Below are positions 11,785 to 24,340 of a DNA stretch of 64,000 nucleotides, piece after piece. A program made the position numbers and the translations under genes. Source of the stretch: Carya illinoinensis (lineage: Eukaryota > Streptophyta > Magnoliopsida > Fagales > Juglandaceae); NCBI RefSeq assembly GCF_018687715.1, contig NC_056752.1, positions 52,732,653-52,796,652 on the forward strand, given 5' to 3'. The notes below the pieces were generated by a model. That model was given only the letters and a program-made list of their open reading frames with translations. It was not told the DNA's origin and did not search any database. The number at the start of each line of letters is the position of its first letter. The stretch's first letter is position 1.

Positions 11785-12687
11785 ATGAACAGCAAAGCCT
11801 TGCAAACAGTTACCTTCCTGAATTCGGCGCATTTTCGTGAACACGAGACGCTAGGGTTTCTCACCTACACACCGTGCTCTGATGGGCCTTCCTGCGGTAC
11901 CCACTTACCAATTACTTCAAGCTTGGCCCCAAATCACCTCAACCTTCTCCACCCTCTCAGTCAGCTTCCCCTACTTTCGACCGGTGTTTCAGCCACCGTT
12001 TCTTCTTGTGGTGTTGGCAGCAAAGAAACCGAACCCGAAATTGAAACGCCTCAGGTTCTTGATGGAATCGCCGCTGTTGTGGGCCAACACGTCCTCTTTG
12101 GCAGTGATAACACCAAGAGAAGTGTAAGCAGCAGCAACAGGCCAGAAAACTCAGGTTTTATTTCCATTTCACAGTGTTTTGGTACCGAAACGTTGAAGAC
12201 GGTGGATGATAATAAGGGCACGGGAAGCGTCGCGGTGCAGAAGAACTACAGAGGGGTGAGGAAGAGGCCATGGGGAAGGTGGTCCGCGGAGATACGCGAC
12301 CGTGTCGGGCGGTGCAGGCACTGGCTCGGCACGTACGACACTGCGGAGGAGGCAGCCCGTGCGTACGACGCAGCGGCGAGGCGGCTGAGAGGCTCAAAAG
12401 CCCGTACTAACTTTGAAATTCCTTCGGTACTACCCGTACTTGCCTCGCCCTCAACATCTTCGTCTTCATCTTCGGATGCTAAGAAGGCGAGTGCCAAAGC
12501 CAAGGCAGCGCGCAATGCCAGGAAGTGTACAGTGGTCACTTCTGTTGCTCAGTTGTTCAGTTCGAATTCTACTACAAGTGTTACGGCTAGGGAAGCGAAT
12601 GCTTATAGGAATGGTAATGTTGAGCTTGAGCTGAAGCTGGGTGTGAATTTCGTGAGTAGAAGTGCTACTCCATCTGTAGTTATTTAG
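11785..12687 (+). CDS. AP2/ERF family transcription factor with C-terminal LxLxL motif
   Basis: An intronless gene of 300 codons. I chose the ATG at 11785 (ACACCATGA) because the frame upstream has no other ATG and a TATA box sits 85 bp before it. One AP2 DNA-binding domain spans about residues 155-210: it starts [12 protein letters not shown], contains [16 protein letters not shown] and ends SKARTNF. The Ala and Asp of the second strand mark it as ERF rather than DREB type, so GCC-box binding is expected. A Ser/Lys-rich linker follows. LELKL at residues 281-285, 15 residues from the end, fits the LxLxL form of the EAR repression motif. The product is therefore probably a nuclear repressor, which is inference. 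By position it may correspond to Arabidopsis ERF084 (At1g80580). Confidence 0.93.
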   Translation: MNSKALQTVTFLNSAHFREHETLGFLTYTPCSDGPSCGTHLPITSSLAPNHLNLLHPLSQLPLLSTGVSATVSSCGVGSKETEPEIETPQVLDGIAAVVGQHVLFGSDNTKRSVSSSNRPENSGFISISQCFGTETLKTVDDNKGTGSVAVQKNYRGVRKRPWGRWSAEIRDRVGRCRHWLGTYDTAEEAARAYDAAARRLRGSKARTNFEIPSVLPVLASPSTSSSSSSDAKKASAKAKAARNARKCTVVTSVAQLFSSNSTTSVTAREANAYRNGNVELELKLGVNFVSRSATPSVVI

Positions 12688-14680
12688 ATTAATTAGCATA
12701 TCCTGTAGGGTTTTCTTTCATTGTTTTTTTTCTTTTTTTCTTGTCGGGAGTGATGGGGGCGGGCTGGCTCGTTTTTTGTGTTTTTGTGTGGCTCTTGTTG
12801 TCATGCATGTGCATGAACGCAGGTGCTTTTATTGTACTTGGATGAAGAATCCGGCAGGTCCTTTTGAGATCGTGGGCGACGAAGATGAATATAATATATA
12901 TCGATACTAAAAACCAACTACTGTAGCAAACCTTGATTCTACTCTCTACTTCATTTTTTATTTAGTTGGCGTGGGATTGATCAGAACTAGCTAGCTGCGA
13001 TGATCCAGTTCATATTTTTCTGCAATATATATGAATGTGTTCGTTTCATGTCTGCAATATTTGTTCAAGATCTGCCGGTGATTTAATTTTCTTAACTTAT
13101 TATTTTTTGCTTTTATAAGTCGACCGCGCGTCTTCCAATAACGAACGAAGTTTACTGATATTCCATACATAATGCTGTTAACGACAATGGCTATTGAGAT
13201 TATTCTCTGGGGGGTGAAAACTACAGAAAATCTTTGCGTTGTGTACGGAATATTTTGAGTTGGATAGCTAGCGTGGGTGTTCACGCATATAGACGATGAC
13301 CATCTCCCAGCTCCCAAGACCTTGACCATCAAGTACAAAGCAGCAGAGAAGATGTATCAACATTTTCGTAAGCAATACAAAAAGAGTAGTGATTCACACC
13401 ATACTCTTCACAATACATAATAAAAAATATATGATAGAAAATGAGGGCATTAATGTTATTTTTATATGGTATTTTATAATAATATTTTTCATAAAAATAT
13501 GATTGTGAAATATATTATGAAAAATACTGTGTTTATTATTTTTCATACAAAAAGATAATTTTGGATTTTTTTTCGCTGTGAGAACTAAAATTCTAATTAA
13601 AAGCAAGTACAACGTCCTAGTAGATCGACTAGTAGTTCACCTATATATTTGGCCTTTGCGTAACGTTTACGTCCCTGTGCATTAATCAGTTCAGATTGAA
13701 AATGTAAAGATTTAAGTCTAGAACACTGTTAAATATGTATGGAGGCCAGACCCCTCCTAGGAAATTAAAAGGCGGGTGTGGCAGACTTGAAACGAAGAGG
13801 TCTGCTGAGGGCATGAACAAGGAGTTGGAAACAGGTAGATTGATACTTTTCACTAGTTTGTACCGATCAAGTACTGAAAACTGAGCACTGCTGACAGCTT
13901 AGGCAGGGAGAAGTACAGTCGCAGTGAAGATCTTCTGCATGCAGTTGATCATGTTGAAAATCCAAAAACAAATCATTTTGCCCTTATTAAACTGTGCGTC
14001 AGAGACAGTAAAATCTTAGATCGTAGATGGAGATGCTGTCTCTTTATTGCGATAGATGGAATGATGGCGAACACAATAGAATAATTTAATTAATTAACAA
14101 GCTGTATTTATATTGAAAAAATTTAGTTACAAATAATTATATTAATTTAATATAATTAATTAAAAATACATTTTACTAAAAATATTATTAATTTAAATTT
14201 TAAATAGATATATTAAATTTAAAATAATATTAATATACATATTAGTATGCGACTTTATTTATATATAACAAAACTCAAATTTTATTTTTATCCTAATTGA
14301 TTATCTTTTTATTATTAATCTCAAGTGATGGATGTGCATCTTTCAAATAAAACATTCATGAAGCTTTTAAAATTTAAAAATTAAAAGATTTGATGAAAAG
14401 CTGGTGCAAGGGCAAAGCTACATGGATTGAAAGCATTTATTACTATTTTCTTTGTAATTTGTGCGCCTTTTATGATGAAACGATCAAATAAAAAAGTTTC
14501 AATTTAAAGAACTTCTCGGGTCTGGGTCCATACAGTTTAACTGATGGCCCAGTCCCGGCCCAATAGCTATGCCAATCCTCATGTTTACTCCGGGTGGGCC
14601 TATCTTTTTTCCTCTTGTAATTTTTTTTTTTTTTTTAAATCATATTGTTTCTTGCATTGCATTGCTGCCTACATTTTGAC

Positions 14681-14864
14681 TAAGAGAAATTTTACATGAA
14701 GATTTATATTACATATCTCTACTTAATTAATATGTGATGTGTCATTTTTATTCTTTTATTACAATATTTAAATATATATATATTTAAATAAAATGATAAA
14801 AATGACAAATCATATATCAATAACCAATTAAGTGGATTTATGAGGTATAAGACTTTCTTATAAC
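14681..14864. mobile_element. Fold-back MITE-like element
   Basis: The two halves are imperfect inverted copies around an AT core near 14770. CTTAATTAATATGTGATG and TGTCATTTTTAT on the left mirror AAAAATGACAAATCATATA and CCAATTAAG on the right. There is no coding capacity. A similar arm sequence (TCATTTTTATC...TTTTATTT) occurs at 35636-35775, suggesting one family. Confidence 0.5.
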
Positions 14865-15355
14865 ATTTTTCTTTAACCAAAGAACAAGTTCAAACTCCTC
14901 GAATTACCACCAATGTTCCAAAATTCCAAATATTCTCGGCCAAAATTGGAAGAAAATAGAAAATAATCTTTTGGGGATGAGACCATCTTTGTCGGATACG
15001 AACTTCAACCACGTTGAAGTTTGGTTCGGTTCACTGTAGTGCCAAGGAAACTTTCCAATTCGAAGCTACAAACTACAGCAAATATTTGCTGCATACCATA
15101 CATATTACATGGGACTGCACACACAATGAGGTTAAAGAGGCACTCATAACTATCGTGAGCAGCATCAATGTCTTGTCCTACTACTTGATTTTTGTCTCGT
15201 GGCCCACAAACCACAGTTTCCTTCATTTTCCTCGAAATTTCCAGGAATGGTGTACTAATCTAGCATGATGACATAACTCATTCGTTAGCATAGCTGCCCT
15301 CATGTTAAGGCTATAGCCACTCCAAAAACAAAACAAAAGACTCCAAATATTCTTA

Positions 15356-15715
15356 GAGCATTCATATCCGGTGTTTTAAATATTATGTTTTTTTATAAAA
15401 ATTTTAAGGTTTACATTTGGGGTATACTCCATCCAGTTTCCTATTTTAACGGATAGATTTAAGATGTAAACATTAATTCCATATATTTGAAGTCATTAGT
15501 CAACTCGTATATTATTTTTTATATATATTTTATAGGGAGTAGTTAAAAATGTAGAAATAATAATAAAGGAATAATAGAAAAATATTATTTTAATAGAATA
15601 GAGAAATGATATTGAATGAGATATAAGATATTTTTTAAAGATAAATAAAATTAAAGAGAAAATTTTAAAAAGTGTGTTTTTTAACTAAAATTGAGAGAAA
15701 ATTATAGGGAAGCTC
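15356..15715. mobile_element. Tourist-like MITE candidate (TTA target duplication)
   Basis: A 360-bp AT-rich block starts GAGCATTC and ends GGAAGCTC. It is flanked on both sides by TTA (15353-15355 and 15716-15718). The terminal inverted repeat is short and imperfect. A GAGCAT start with a TTA duplication is typical of PIF/Harbinger-derived MITEs in plants. Confidence 0.45.
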
Positions 15716-16720
15716 TTACCCCAGAACTGCGAGGTAATTGTAAAGAGTTTCTTTGTGTTTCATTCTTTTTACTTTCGGAATTTGATTGGCATTATATATG
15801 TATGCCCCAGAGGGTGTCTGAAAAGTGAGGTATACCAACTAGGAAGATTAGCAGTAACATGCGCACCCTTTTTCAGCGAACCAGACAAAGGAAAAAAGCA
15901 TCAAGAAGAGACTTTTGACTATCTTATACATGGGGTTGGTTTTGCCCAACTGCTTTTCCACCCAATTTGTGTAAAGTTGAAGAAACTTTTGACGCTCTCA
16001 TAGACTGATGACATCCAAATTATGTAAAGTTGCAGCTTTTGATATCTTTCTACAATGTACGAGATTCGTTTTCATAAAACCTCATCAGCAGAAGAAGCTT
16101 TATTTCCTTCTTTTGTAGTTTGGACTGTAAAACTCCACGCCTTTTGTTAGCACTCAAATCTGTATCAAACACCAGTCATCTTTTGAAGAATCTGTGTAAA
16201 GTTGCGGTTCACATAATTTATAAATGCTACATAATCGTACTAGGCTCCATTCAAGCACCAATTAAAACCATCCGGCTTTCATCATTTGTAATAATGGAGA
16301 AGAAAAACGCAACAACGAATCATAAAAACTAGATCTTTGATTGTCTGTAGAATAATTACACCTTGTCTGTGAGTATTTCCTAAAATGAAGGGAAACAGAA
16401 GGAATGAGGGTTGGCCCCAAAGAATTTTGGACGCTTGTGGAAACAGCGAGGAAAGAATGTAAATGTAACGAATGCGTTACGATCTCTACAGTACAACTAC
16501 CCTCCGTACCTTCATGTCTAAACGACAAATCCACACCTTTGTGTCAGGATGCGGTGGGGGAATTTGTTTTGTACTTCAGTTATAATAAGTCGACGTCCTA
16601 CCGCGCGCATATATGGTTAGACTAAAGCATTATCTCTTATTAAGCATAGATGCAGTTGATGAACTCGATCAGCTTAATTACGAAAACAGAAGATCAGTAG
16701 ACATCTGGTTCTCTTTCTTA

Positions 16721-19700
16721 TTAGCTCATTCCATATGAAATTTTTGATGTGTAATCCTCCTCGAGTGGCAGATTTAGATCAGGCAACATCGACGAAGTTT
16801 CACAGTCTCTAACCTCCTGTACTACCATCGGAGAACTTTTCAATTGGCATGGGGATTGGGCAGCATCAAGATTAGCGCATGCCACGTCTGATGGAAAGAT
16901 CAAAGCAGAGCTACAAACTTCTTCCATTTTCTGGGTTCCGTCAGAGAGGGCTTCCTTGGATGCCATAGAGGTTGTAGCTTTCATCATCTGCTGTGACTGC
17001 AAATCAAGCTGTAACAAACATATAGATATGTTTAGACTGCATTGCTTACTAATTGCATTGTACAGCAACAATTTCTTGGCTTTACATCATAAACAATCAT
17101 AGAAGCAAATTGGCATGCACTTGATTCCTAACTAGGAAACAAAAGAAATTAAGAATCGCGTATGCATGCCTTTTCCGTTGTCTCATTTTATGTTGTCAAT
17201 CATTACAAAATGAGATTCTCTATATATTAGTGTAGTGTAGAGTGTAGAACGTCTGTTAGAATGACCACTTCATAAAAGCTGTCTTCCTATAAATTGCGGA
17301 TTATTAGAAACAGACAGATATCTCATGCATGTATACACACTAATGTGCGCAGGCATCTGTTTACACATGACCACACTATAATTACTATCAGGAAATAACT
17401 GTTAACCAAGACGATTTAATTCAAATACCCTGATTTGATAAAAGATTTGCATGAGAGAGAGAGAGAGAGCGCAAACTGACCTTCATTTTCTTGAAGCTTT
17501 CATTTGCATCTCTTTGCTTCTCGACGGTGAGACGTAAGGCTGCCAGTTCCTGACCAATGAATAGATTGAAATATTAATATTTATTACTCAGATATCACCA
17601 AAGAAGTCGCAGAAACATATGGAAACAAGATATCTCAAGAAAAGAGTTGCAGGAACATACACTTTTCAAAGTTCTCCTTTCCTTTAAGAGAAAACTTTCC
17701 TCATCTCTAAGTTCAGCTAATGACTGCCAAAAAGAGGAAATATTTAAGACATACGACTCCAACTATTATTTTACTCATCAGCAAAAGTTAAACAAACAAA
17801 GGACCAACACAAGGAGGTGGCAACCCGTTAATTCATGACTTCGTTTCAAGCTTGAATTGAAAGGAAAAACATAATTCCCACCTGATATTCCAATGGCAAT
17901 TGTTCACTAATCGTCGATCGACGTATAATTAGAGTTCTAAGATTACTGCAGCCGTGGAATGATCCATTTGGAAAGTAATTAATGATTGAGATACCATGTC
18001 TAGAACACTAATAACAGCCGGTAACCACAGTTTTTTTAGATTTTTCTTCTATTAAAAACTTGTGCACAATAATATCATGACAACATGGAACATTGGCACC
18101 TATTCTTGTTCCATGAAAATCTTCATCGATGGGGCCATATCATGAAAGTTTAGAGTTAGTTACCTTTTTCTTCCTCGACCTCTTGTTGGTGGTAGTTTCA
18201 CCCCTAACAACTACCTGTACAAGCGCAATATAGGTTACAATCATGTAAACAGAAGTTATAGATTTACATCCAAGAATTCATAGGTCAAAGTTTTGCATAA
18301 TATAGGCATTGGAGACGCCCAAAGACACCCGTTTGGCTCTCTTTTTTCTCAAAAATAATTATAAAAAAAAAAAAAAATGTGAGTCTCTTGTGCATACAAA
18401 ATGCTAGACCGTATGCCCAAAGTCAAAGAAAGACCCACATAATTGTTATGAAATTTCTAGTGCCCTTTTTTGTCAGTTCAGAGACATTGCACGGGCTTTC
18501 CTTCTTTGTCGTTATTATTTGTCGGCCAGAAGCAAGAGTAAAGCATTGCATTACACACGCATTCGGCTTGGTTATTCAAAAGCCCCCACACGGCCCACAA
18601 TTTTCTTTTACCCAAATGTATACGAAAAATTATATGCATATTAATATTATTAAAAGAAAAATGTTGTGCGGAAATCACTAGGACGTCCGAGGTTTACGTC
18701 GTTTATATTTTAAAACGAAGTCACACGACTTGCTCGTGAATCTACACGCGCGTATTAGCTCCACGATCTGACCTTTCTCAATTTGTAGACCCCACACCCT
18801 TAAAGCAATCCTTCTCGACCCAACTCTCTGTGGCTTTCATTATTTGCATATTTTTAAAAAATCCTGCCCTGAGGCTGAAATTCCAAGGTGGTGTGTCGAG
18901 CCTATATTTGTAAATAATAATATTTAAATATATAAAATAAATTAAGACATGTATTTAAATATATAAAATAAATTAAAACATGTATTTAATTTTTATAAAA
19001 ATAATAGATCTCAAATTAAAATGTGTTTGACATCCAAGCACATCTCTTAAAGTTTTAAATCGATAATGGTTTTTCTCGACAGTTTCAAGAATGGAAGGTT
19101 CAAAAAATTCACCGTTCCTAGAATTGGTGCACGCATAACCTTACACAATGGGTCACTTCTAATCTATCATATGGAAGCATACCTCAAAACTAGATTTCAC
19201 TTAATATGCTTAACTTTTACGGTGGAAAAGGCCCTCCTTGCATAATATAATTCTGTATTGTATAATTAATACTCTACTCATGCTCATAGACTGTTTCGTT
19301 TCTCTATTAATATATTAATCTTGCCGAGAAAAAAAAAATGGATAATGGTTTTGGGTCTGGTGTGCTATTACCAATAACCAACAAAGTCAGCTTCTCTATT
19401 ATATACAGACTCCCGATTCTCCCCCACACACTCTTTTATCCATAATTAGGTGACAAGGTGGTCCCCACCAAAAGGCCAATATTTTATTTTTTAAAACCAA
19501 AAATATAAAAATCAAGTTTTCAACTTTGGACACCATACAAATGCAAACTTCTATTTGACCCAAATTTCCAACCCCCCTGTACGGAAGGATCGGAAACAAT
19601 AAACGGTTGCGATCTGAGAGGTTAGTCTTTATAATAAAGAGCACGTGTGAAAAGTGAAAATAAAGGACTCCGACGGAGTCGCGGTGAGCTGGGCGGTATA

Positions 19701-20976
19701 TCATCTAGATTTTTACCGTGCGCCCACAGGAAAAGCCAATCTGCGGCGACAACAGGGAATCATTTGCCTCCCGCAGCAAACATAAAGTGCACAACCACTA
19801 CCAACACTACACCAAACTATACGCAGACCTATTTGCCACGAAAACACGCCACCGATCGAGGTTAAAAAAACGAAAAAAACAAAAACAAAAGCGGCTTAAA
19901 AACACCTCTCTCCACATTTACATAAATGGCCCCACGAGTTGACACAGGGAGACAGAGACTCGGGGCAAGGATTTTGGAAAAGTAGTTACATGACCAATGG
20001 AGGAGTATTGACTCCGACAAGGAATTAGGGGGCGGCAGGCAGCAAGGGACTTTTTAGTAGGAGGATGTTTTGGTCAATTCGAATGTTGGCCATGACACGG
20101 AAAGCAGTAGTGTGAGGAGGAGAAAAAAAACGTGATAAGAGACTCGATCAGAGCCATCCGGACTCGAATGCGTTGAATCAAAGTTATGAATCTTCTATAA
20201 AAATAATAAATAAAGATCTTTCAGAAAAATATATATATATATATATGTGGGAAATGGAATCGAACTTCATTAATCGAAATTAGGAGGGCAGTTTAGTCAA
20301 GACTGTTGCAACACGGCCGGTCCGACCACCGGCAAACGCACCGATCTAGTTTTGGAAAAACCAAAGAACAAAAAAAAAAAATAAAAGAATCAACGTAAAA
20401 GATTGAAAAGAACGGAAAATCTGACAGGTGGTGATGATGCCTAGATTCCATCCCCTGATAAACGCAATCAACGTAAATATCCAACTTTTAGATGGGTGTT
20501 ACCGTCAATTCATTAAAGCGTTAAATCATGGGAAACTCAAAAATCCAGTCATCCTTCGTCCGAACCTCGCCATCAGCAACCTACCGAGTAAGGTTCGGAA
20601 GAGAGAGAGAGAGAGAGAGAGAATCGGAGCAACTAACCTTAGATCTGGAAACGTCCGTCCTTTTTACCGACCGGCTGGACTCCTCGAAACCTTCGAGTCC
20701 TCCACCGCTGACGGAGGTGGCGCCGCTCCAGGAGAGTGGCGTGGTGGGACTAGCTCTCGCCAGTTCGGCCTTCTTCTTCCCGTCGCCGGTCCTTGGCCCA
20801 GATTTCGAACGCCGCTGGCGTACAGTCCAGTCAAGATGGAGAGCCGGCTTGGCTGGGGCCGGCGGTGGCGGTAGCGGTAGCTGCGTCGGAGGCTGTTCTT
20901 GGTTGAGCCGTAGCAGCACGTACGCAACCAACGAGTCGTCGGTCATGGCATCCTTAGCCCACTTTTCGTCGCACAT
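16721..20976 (-). CDS. Uncharacterised plant protein with basic patch, coiled coil and C-terminal EAR motif (DLNLPL)
   Basis: Five exons on the minus strand: 20976-20638, 18214-18164, 17723-17661, 17549-17481 and 17008-16721. All introns are GT-AG and in phase 0, giving 269 residues. Exon 1 encodes an N-terminal MTDDSLVAYVLLRL helix, a proline-rich stretch and a conserved-looking SPTTPLSWSGATS block. Residues 124-130 are KRSRKKK, a likely nuclear signal. Exons 3-5 encode a charged, leucine-rich coiled coil (about residues 131-185) directly after the basic patch, like a loose bZIP but without the invariant Asn-x7-Arg. DLNLPL at 251-256 is an EAR motif that recruits TOPLESS-type corepressors in other proteins. 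The function is unknown; a nuclear adaptor or repressor is inference. By position it matches Arabidopsis At1g80610. Confidence 0.85.
18921..18982. repeat. 31-bp tandem duplication
   Basis: Two near-identical 31-bp AT-rich units starting TATTTAAATATATAAAATAA at 18921 and 18952 differ by one base. They lie in intron 1 of the EAR-motif gene. Confidence 0.8.
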
Positions 20977-21135
20977 GTTCCGGTCACTACGTGGTTTCTT
21001 ACAAAGAAAGAAAGGGAGCCCGGAAGGGGTTGGTGGATATGGTGGTGGCGGAGGAGGAAAATCTTGCTGGACTTGTATGGACGTATTTGCGCGCGCCCGT
21101 GTTAGTTAACTAATGGGAGGGTTAAAGGTAGAGGC

Positions 21136-21144
21136 TTTTATATA
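21136..21144 (-). promoter_or_regulatory. TATA box of the EAR-motif gene
   Basis: On the minus strand this reads TATATAAAA, 160 bp upstream of the start codon at 20976. This supports the exon-1 assignment. Confidence 0.6.
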
Positions 21145-21698
21145 TGTGGTTTGGGGTACGGGCAGGGTGGATGCTTGCTCATTTGGCCTCCTCTTTCGTT
21201 TTTTCAACTTTTATTTCAAACGATATTTGCATTAGTGGTTAAGTATTGTATAATTTATATGCAGTTTAAATTTTTTTTTTTAAGTTAAATAAATACAGAA
21301 TTTATATAATAATAATAATTAAAAATAATTTTTAAATTTTTAATAATAAATTTTATTTTTTTAAAATAATTATACGAACTTTATATACTTATAATATAAT
21401 AAGTGTAGTAAGCATTTCTTTTATTTTATTTCTCGTGTCCGGATCCACCATACATACACGTGGCACCGGTCCTTTCATGTCATCCTTTTTTATGTGCTCT
21501 CACAGTTTTGTTTGCTTTTGATAGGGATGTGGGGACGTGGGCAGTAACGCGCCGGATCTGAAGGTGGACTTATGCATACGCCATACGGATCGTGACGATG
21601 TTACACATTGCGATGAATGTTGCAGCGGTTGGACTGTTGGAGCAGAGGGACGAAGATAGGGCTGTTGATGACATAAATGGATTTTATGTGTCACACTG

Positions 21699-21911
21699 TA
21701 ATGATATACTTATCACTATTTGATCACTTATAATATATTTATTTTTTATTATTTTTCTAAAATATTTTTTTAACATCCTTAACCATTAAAAAAAATTTTA
21801 AAAATATATAATTTTAGTGATAATTACTTACTTAATCATTAAGTAATTTTTTAATTTTTTAAAAATTAAAAAATTAAAAAAAATAGTAAAATAATAGTAA
21901 GACTATCATTA
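21699..21911. mobile_element. MITE-like inverted-repeat element
   Basis: The left end TAATGATATACTTA is mirrored on the right by the complement of TAGTAAGACTATCATTA. The centre is a further AT palindrome near 21840-21885. It has no coding capacity and the target duplication is not clear. Confidence 0.4.
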
Positions 21912-22612
21912 TTTTTCTTTTTATCTTATGTGCTTCTCCATTTTCTTCTTTTCCCAACTCTTCATTAATGTCCCTACCACATCCACTCACCAATGTCGTC
22001 GCCAAACATTTCTCGCCCCTTGTCAACATCACTACGACACCCTTACCACGCCCTCACCTTTCTCGTCACTCATTGACGTCACCCTTCACCCTCACCTCCA
22101 TCACCATCTTTGCCGCTATCACCCCTCACCAACAGGTACAAAATCATCTTCTCTCTCGCTCTCTCTCTTGATTAGATGAAAGAGGTGGGAAGGAGTTGGG
22201 ACATGAAGAGGGAAAATGGGAGGAGGTGAGAGGCACAAGAATAAAGGAGGAGAAAGAGAGACAAAAGAAAAGAGGAAAAATAGACGTGATATATTAATAA
22301 TGTATTACATCAATGTGTGTAATCTTTTTATGGATTCTTTTTGCATTTATAGTGTTTTTCTATTCATATTTGATATTGTGGAAACAAACTATAGAACTAG
22401 GGATGTGCACATGACTCGAAAGCTCCGAATTAAAATGGCACGACCTGACCCGAATGTTTTATCGAGTAAAATCTGATTGGGTCTCCAACTCGACTAGTTA
22501 ATGAGTTTGAATTTAGTCGCACACCGTTCAACTGTCTGAGTATAAAATCATACTTTCATTCGGTTTTCCAATACTAGCCACCCAATGTTTAATTACAAGT
22601 TTTCTTAATCAG

Positions 22613-23130
22613 AAATGAAGAACTTGACAAGATTGGGCCTTTGGTTAAAATGTGCGGGATTACATTAGCTAAAAATGCTGCAATGGCTATAGGAGCTAGT
22701 GCTGATTTTATTGGTATGATTATATGGCCCAATTTAAACCATTCAATTTCACTTTGGGAAGCCAAGGAAATTTCAAAAGTTGAAAAAGGGTATGGGGCAA
22801 AGCCTATTGGAGTATTTGTGGATGTTGATGTAGACACGATATTAAGAGCTTCTGATGAATCAAACCTTGAACTTGTGTAGGTACATATTTACCTAACCCT
22901 CATCACCTTGCATACAATATAATGAGTTAGTATGACATTAATTTGAGGTGATGCAGCTTTATGGAAAAGGTTCTCGAGAGGCTTTTTCCAATTATATTGC
23001 AAGAGAAGTGACTCATATATGTTTTTTGTACAAATGAAGATGAAACCTTTCTAAACCAAATTTCTAATGAAGAATGCTCTCTAGTTGGTTGGATTCTTGT
23101 GGATAGTGCTGAGTGGCTCGGAAGGGTTGA
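22613..23130 (+). pseudogene. PAI: Phosphoribosylanthranilate isomerase (PAI/TRP1) pseudogene fragment
   Basis: PAI catalyses the third step of plastid tryptophan synthesis. Exon 22613-22880 encodes the N-terminal barrel: LVKMCGIT, GASADFIGMIIWP, GAKPIGVFV and ASDESNLELV. Its last codon, normally CAG (Gln), is TAG at 22878-22880. A 76-bp intron (22881-22956, GT-AG) follows. The second exon gives LYGKGSREAF, then the frame shifts near 23010, where NEDETFLNQISNEECSLVGW is readable in another frame. It shifts again near 23110 around the GGSGKGF-type region. A splice acceptor (22611-22612) precedes the first exon, but no upstream exons or 3' end are seen. Because introns are kept, this arose by DNA duplication and not by retroposition. 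Confidence 0.85.
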
Positions 23131-23377
23131 GGTCGGACATGGGGGTCTCATATTGGACTAAGTATTTGCTCTAGTTGGAATTGAGGACAGGCCAACAAAC
23201 TAGGAGCCCAAGAATCCAACGTAATGTGAACCGATCTCCACGGGGGTACCCAGTGGAAAGAAGGAAGACGGTGTTGTGGTAGTGGGTTTAGGAAGCATCT
23301 GATTATGGAGGTTATGGGTTCAAGGGAAGTGGAATCATTTGGAGAGAGAGGAGGAAGAGAAGGAGGAGGAGGAGGAG

Positions 23378-23418
<41 letters not shown>

Positions 23419-24340
23419 ATGTCAGATTATACGGGTCCAACCTTATTTTATTTTGATCAGGTTAGATCAAGTTGGCTCATTGAATGGAAACTTTTGTATT
23501 GGGTCAAGTATAAACCCAATTGTTCCAAGCTAGGTTGCAGGCTTAGATAGAACAATAGAAGTTTATTCTATACATTTATTCGATATTTGATATTATTTAT
23601 AAAATTTATATAATAATAATAAATAATATGGATCTCCTTTTATGTAATAATTATATTCAAAACCTATACACCACATATCATTTTATATGTTATAATTTGA
23701 TTTATAAAATAAATTTTAAAATTTAAATTTTACAAATGAAGATTTTTTTAATACATATTTTATAATGTGATTTATTTTTTATAAAGGAATTACTTGATAC
23801 TTATCTATTTGAAACTTTTAAATAGGCAGTTCAAACTTAAGTAAAAGAAAAATTAAAAAGAAATAAAATACATGAACGCATTGAACGGTAAAATTAAGAG
23901 AACAATCCCAGGCAGCATAATATTACTTTCCGATCTAAAATATGATGCCTTGTAATATTTCAACTCTTACGAGTTGTTTTGCACGTGCTTGACAGGCTTG
24001 GCTGCTGCTTGTGTGGGATGGGCCACTTTTCACAAGTATCTACTGGATCACTTTATGTATTCGCGGTAAAGTTCGTAAGCTCGGATTTCCTTTCTGAAAG
24101 TTTTTCCCCCCTTCTATTGGGCCCGAAAGAAAAGAGGCTGCTTTCTTTAAACTACTAATATAAAACCTGGCTCAGGTGGCCCAAGCCCTAAACCCGGCCC
24201 CAACCATTCCTCATCGTCATCGTCTTCAACCGCCAAAACGCCAAAATCCCTACCTGGTTCGCACACTAAACCCTCACTCTCCTTTTCTTCACCTCCCAAA
24301 CCCTACATCCCCTTAACGAGTTCACTCCTCTTCGCCTTCT
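23131..24340. other. Intergenic region upstream of the uS15m gene
   Basis: It contains a GGA/GA low-complexity tract (about 23341-23416) and AT-rich DNA (23570-23900). From about 24160 a pyrimidine-rich leader (CTAAACCC-type motifs, often seen near plant ribosomal-protein promoters) leads into the uS15m start. Confidence 0.5.

Larger units (their letters stand above)
12688..16720. other. Intergenic region with fold-back elements
   Basis: About 4 kb, AT-rich, with no coding region I can support. It holds two MITE-like elements (14681-14864 and 15356-15715) and a small inverted AT-rich repeat near 13430-13540. Open frames around 15000-16600 are short and lack recognisable domains. Confidence 0.6.
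20977..22612. other. Promoter and intergenic region upstream of the EAR-motif gene
   Basis: It contains the TATA box at 21136-21144, AT-rich DNA at 21240-21420, a MITE-like element at 21699-21911 and low-complexity purine-rich sequence near 22180-22280. No gene is supported until the pseudogene at 22613. Confidence 0.55.

Noticed and set aside
12158..12539. Minus-strand open frames opposite the ERF gene
   Set aside because: They are shadows of the GC-rich AP2-domain coding sequence.
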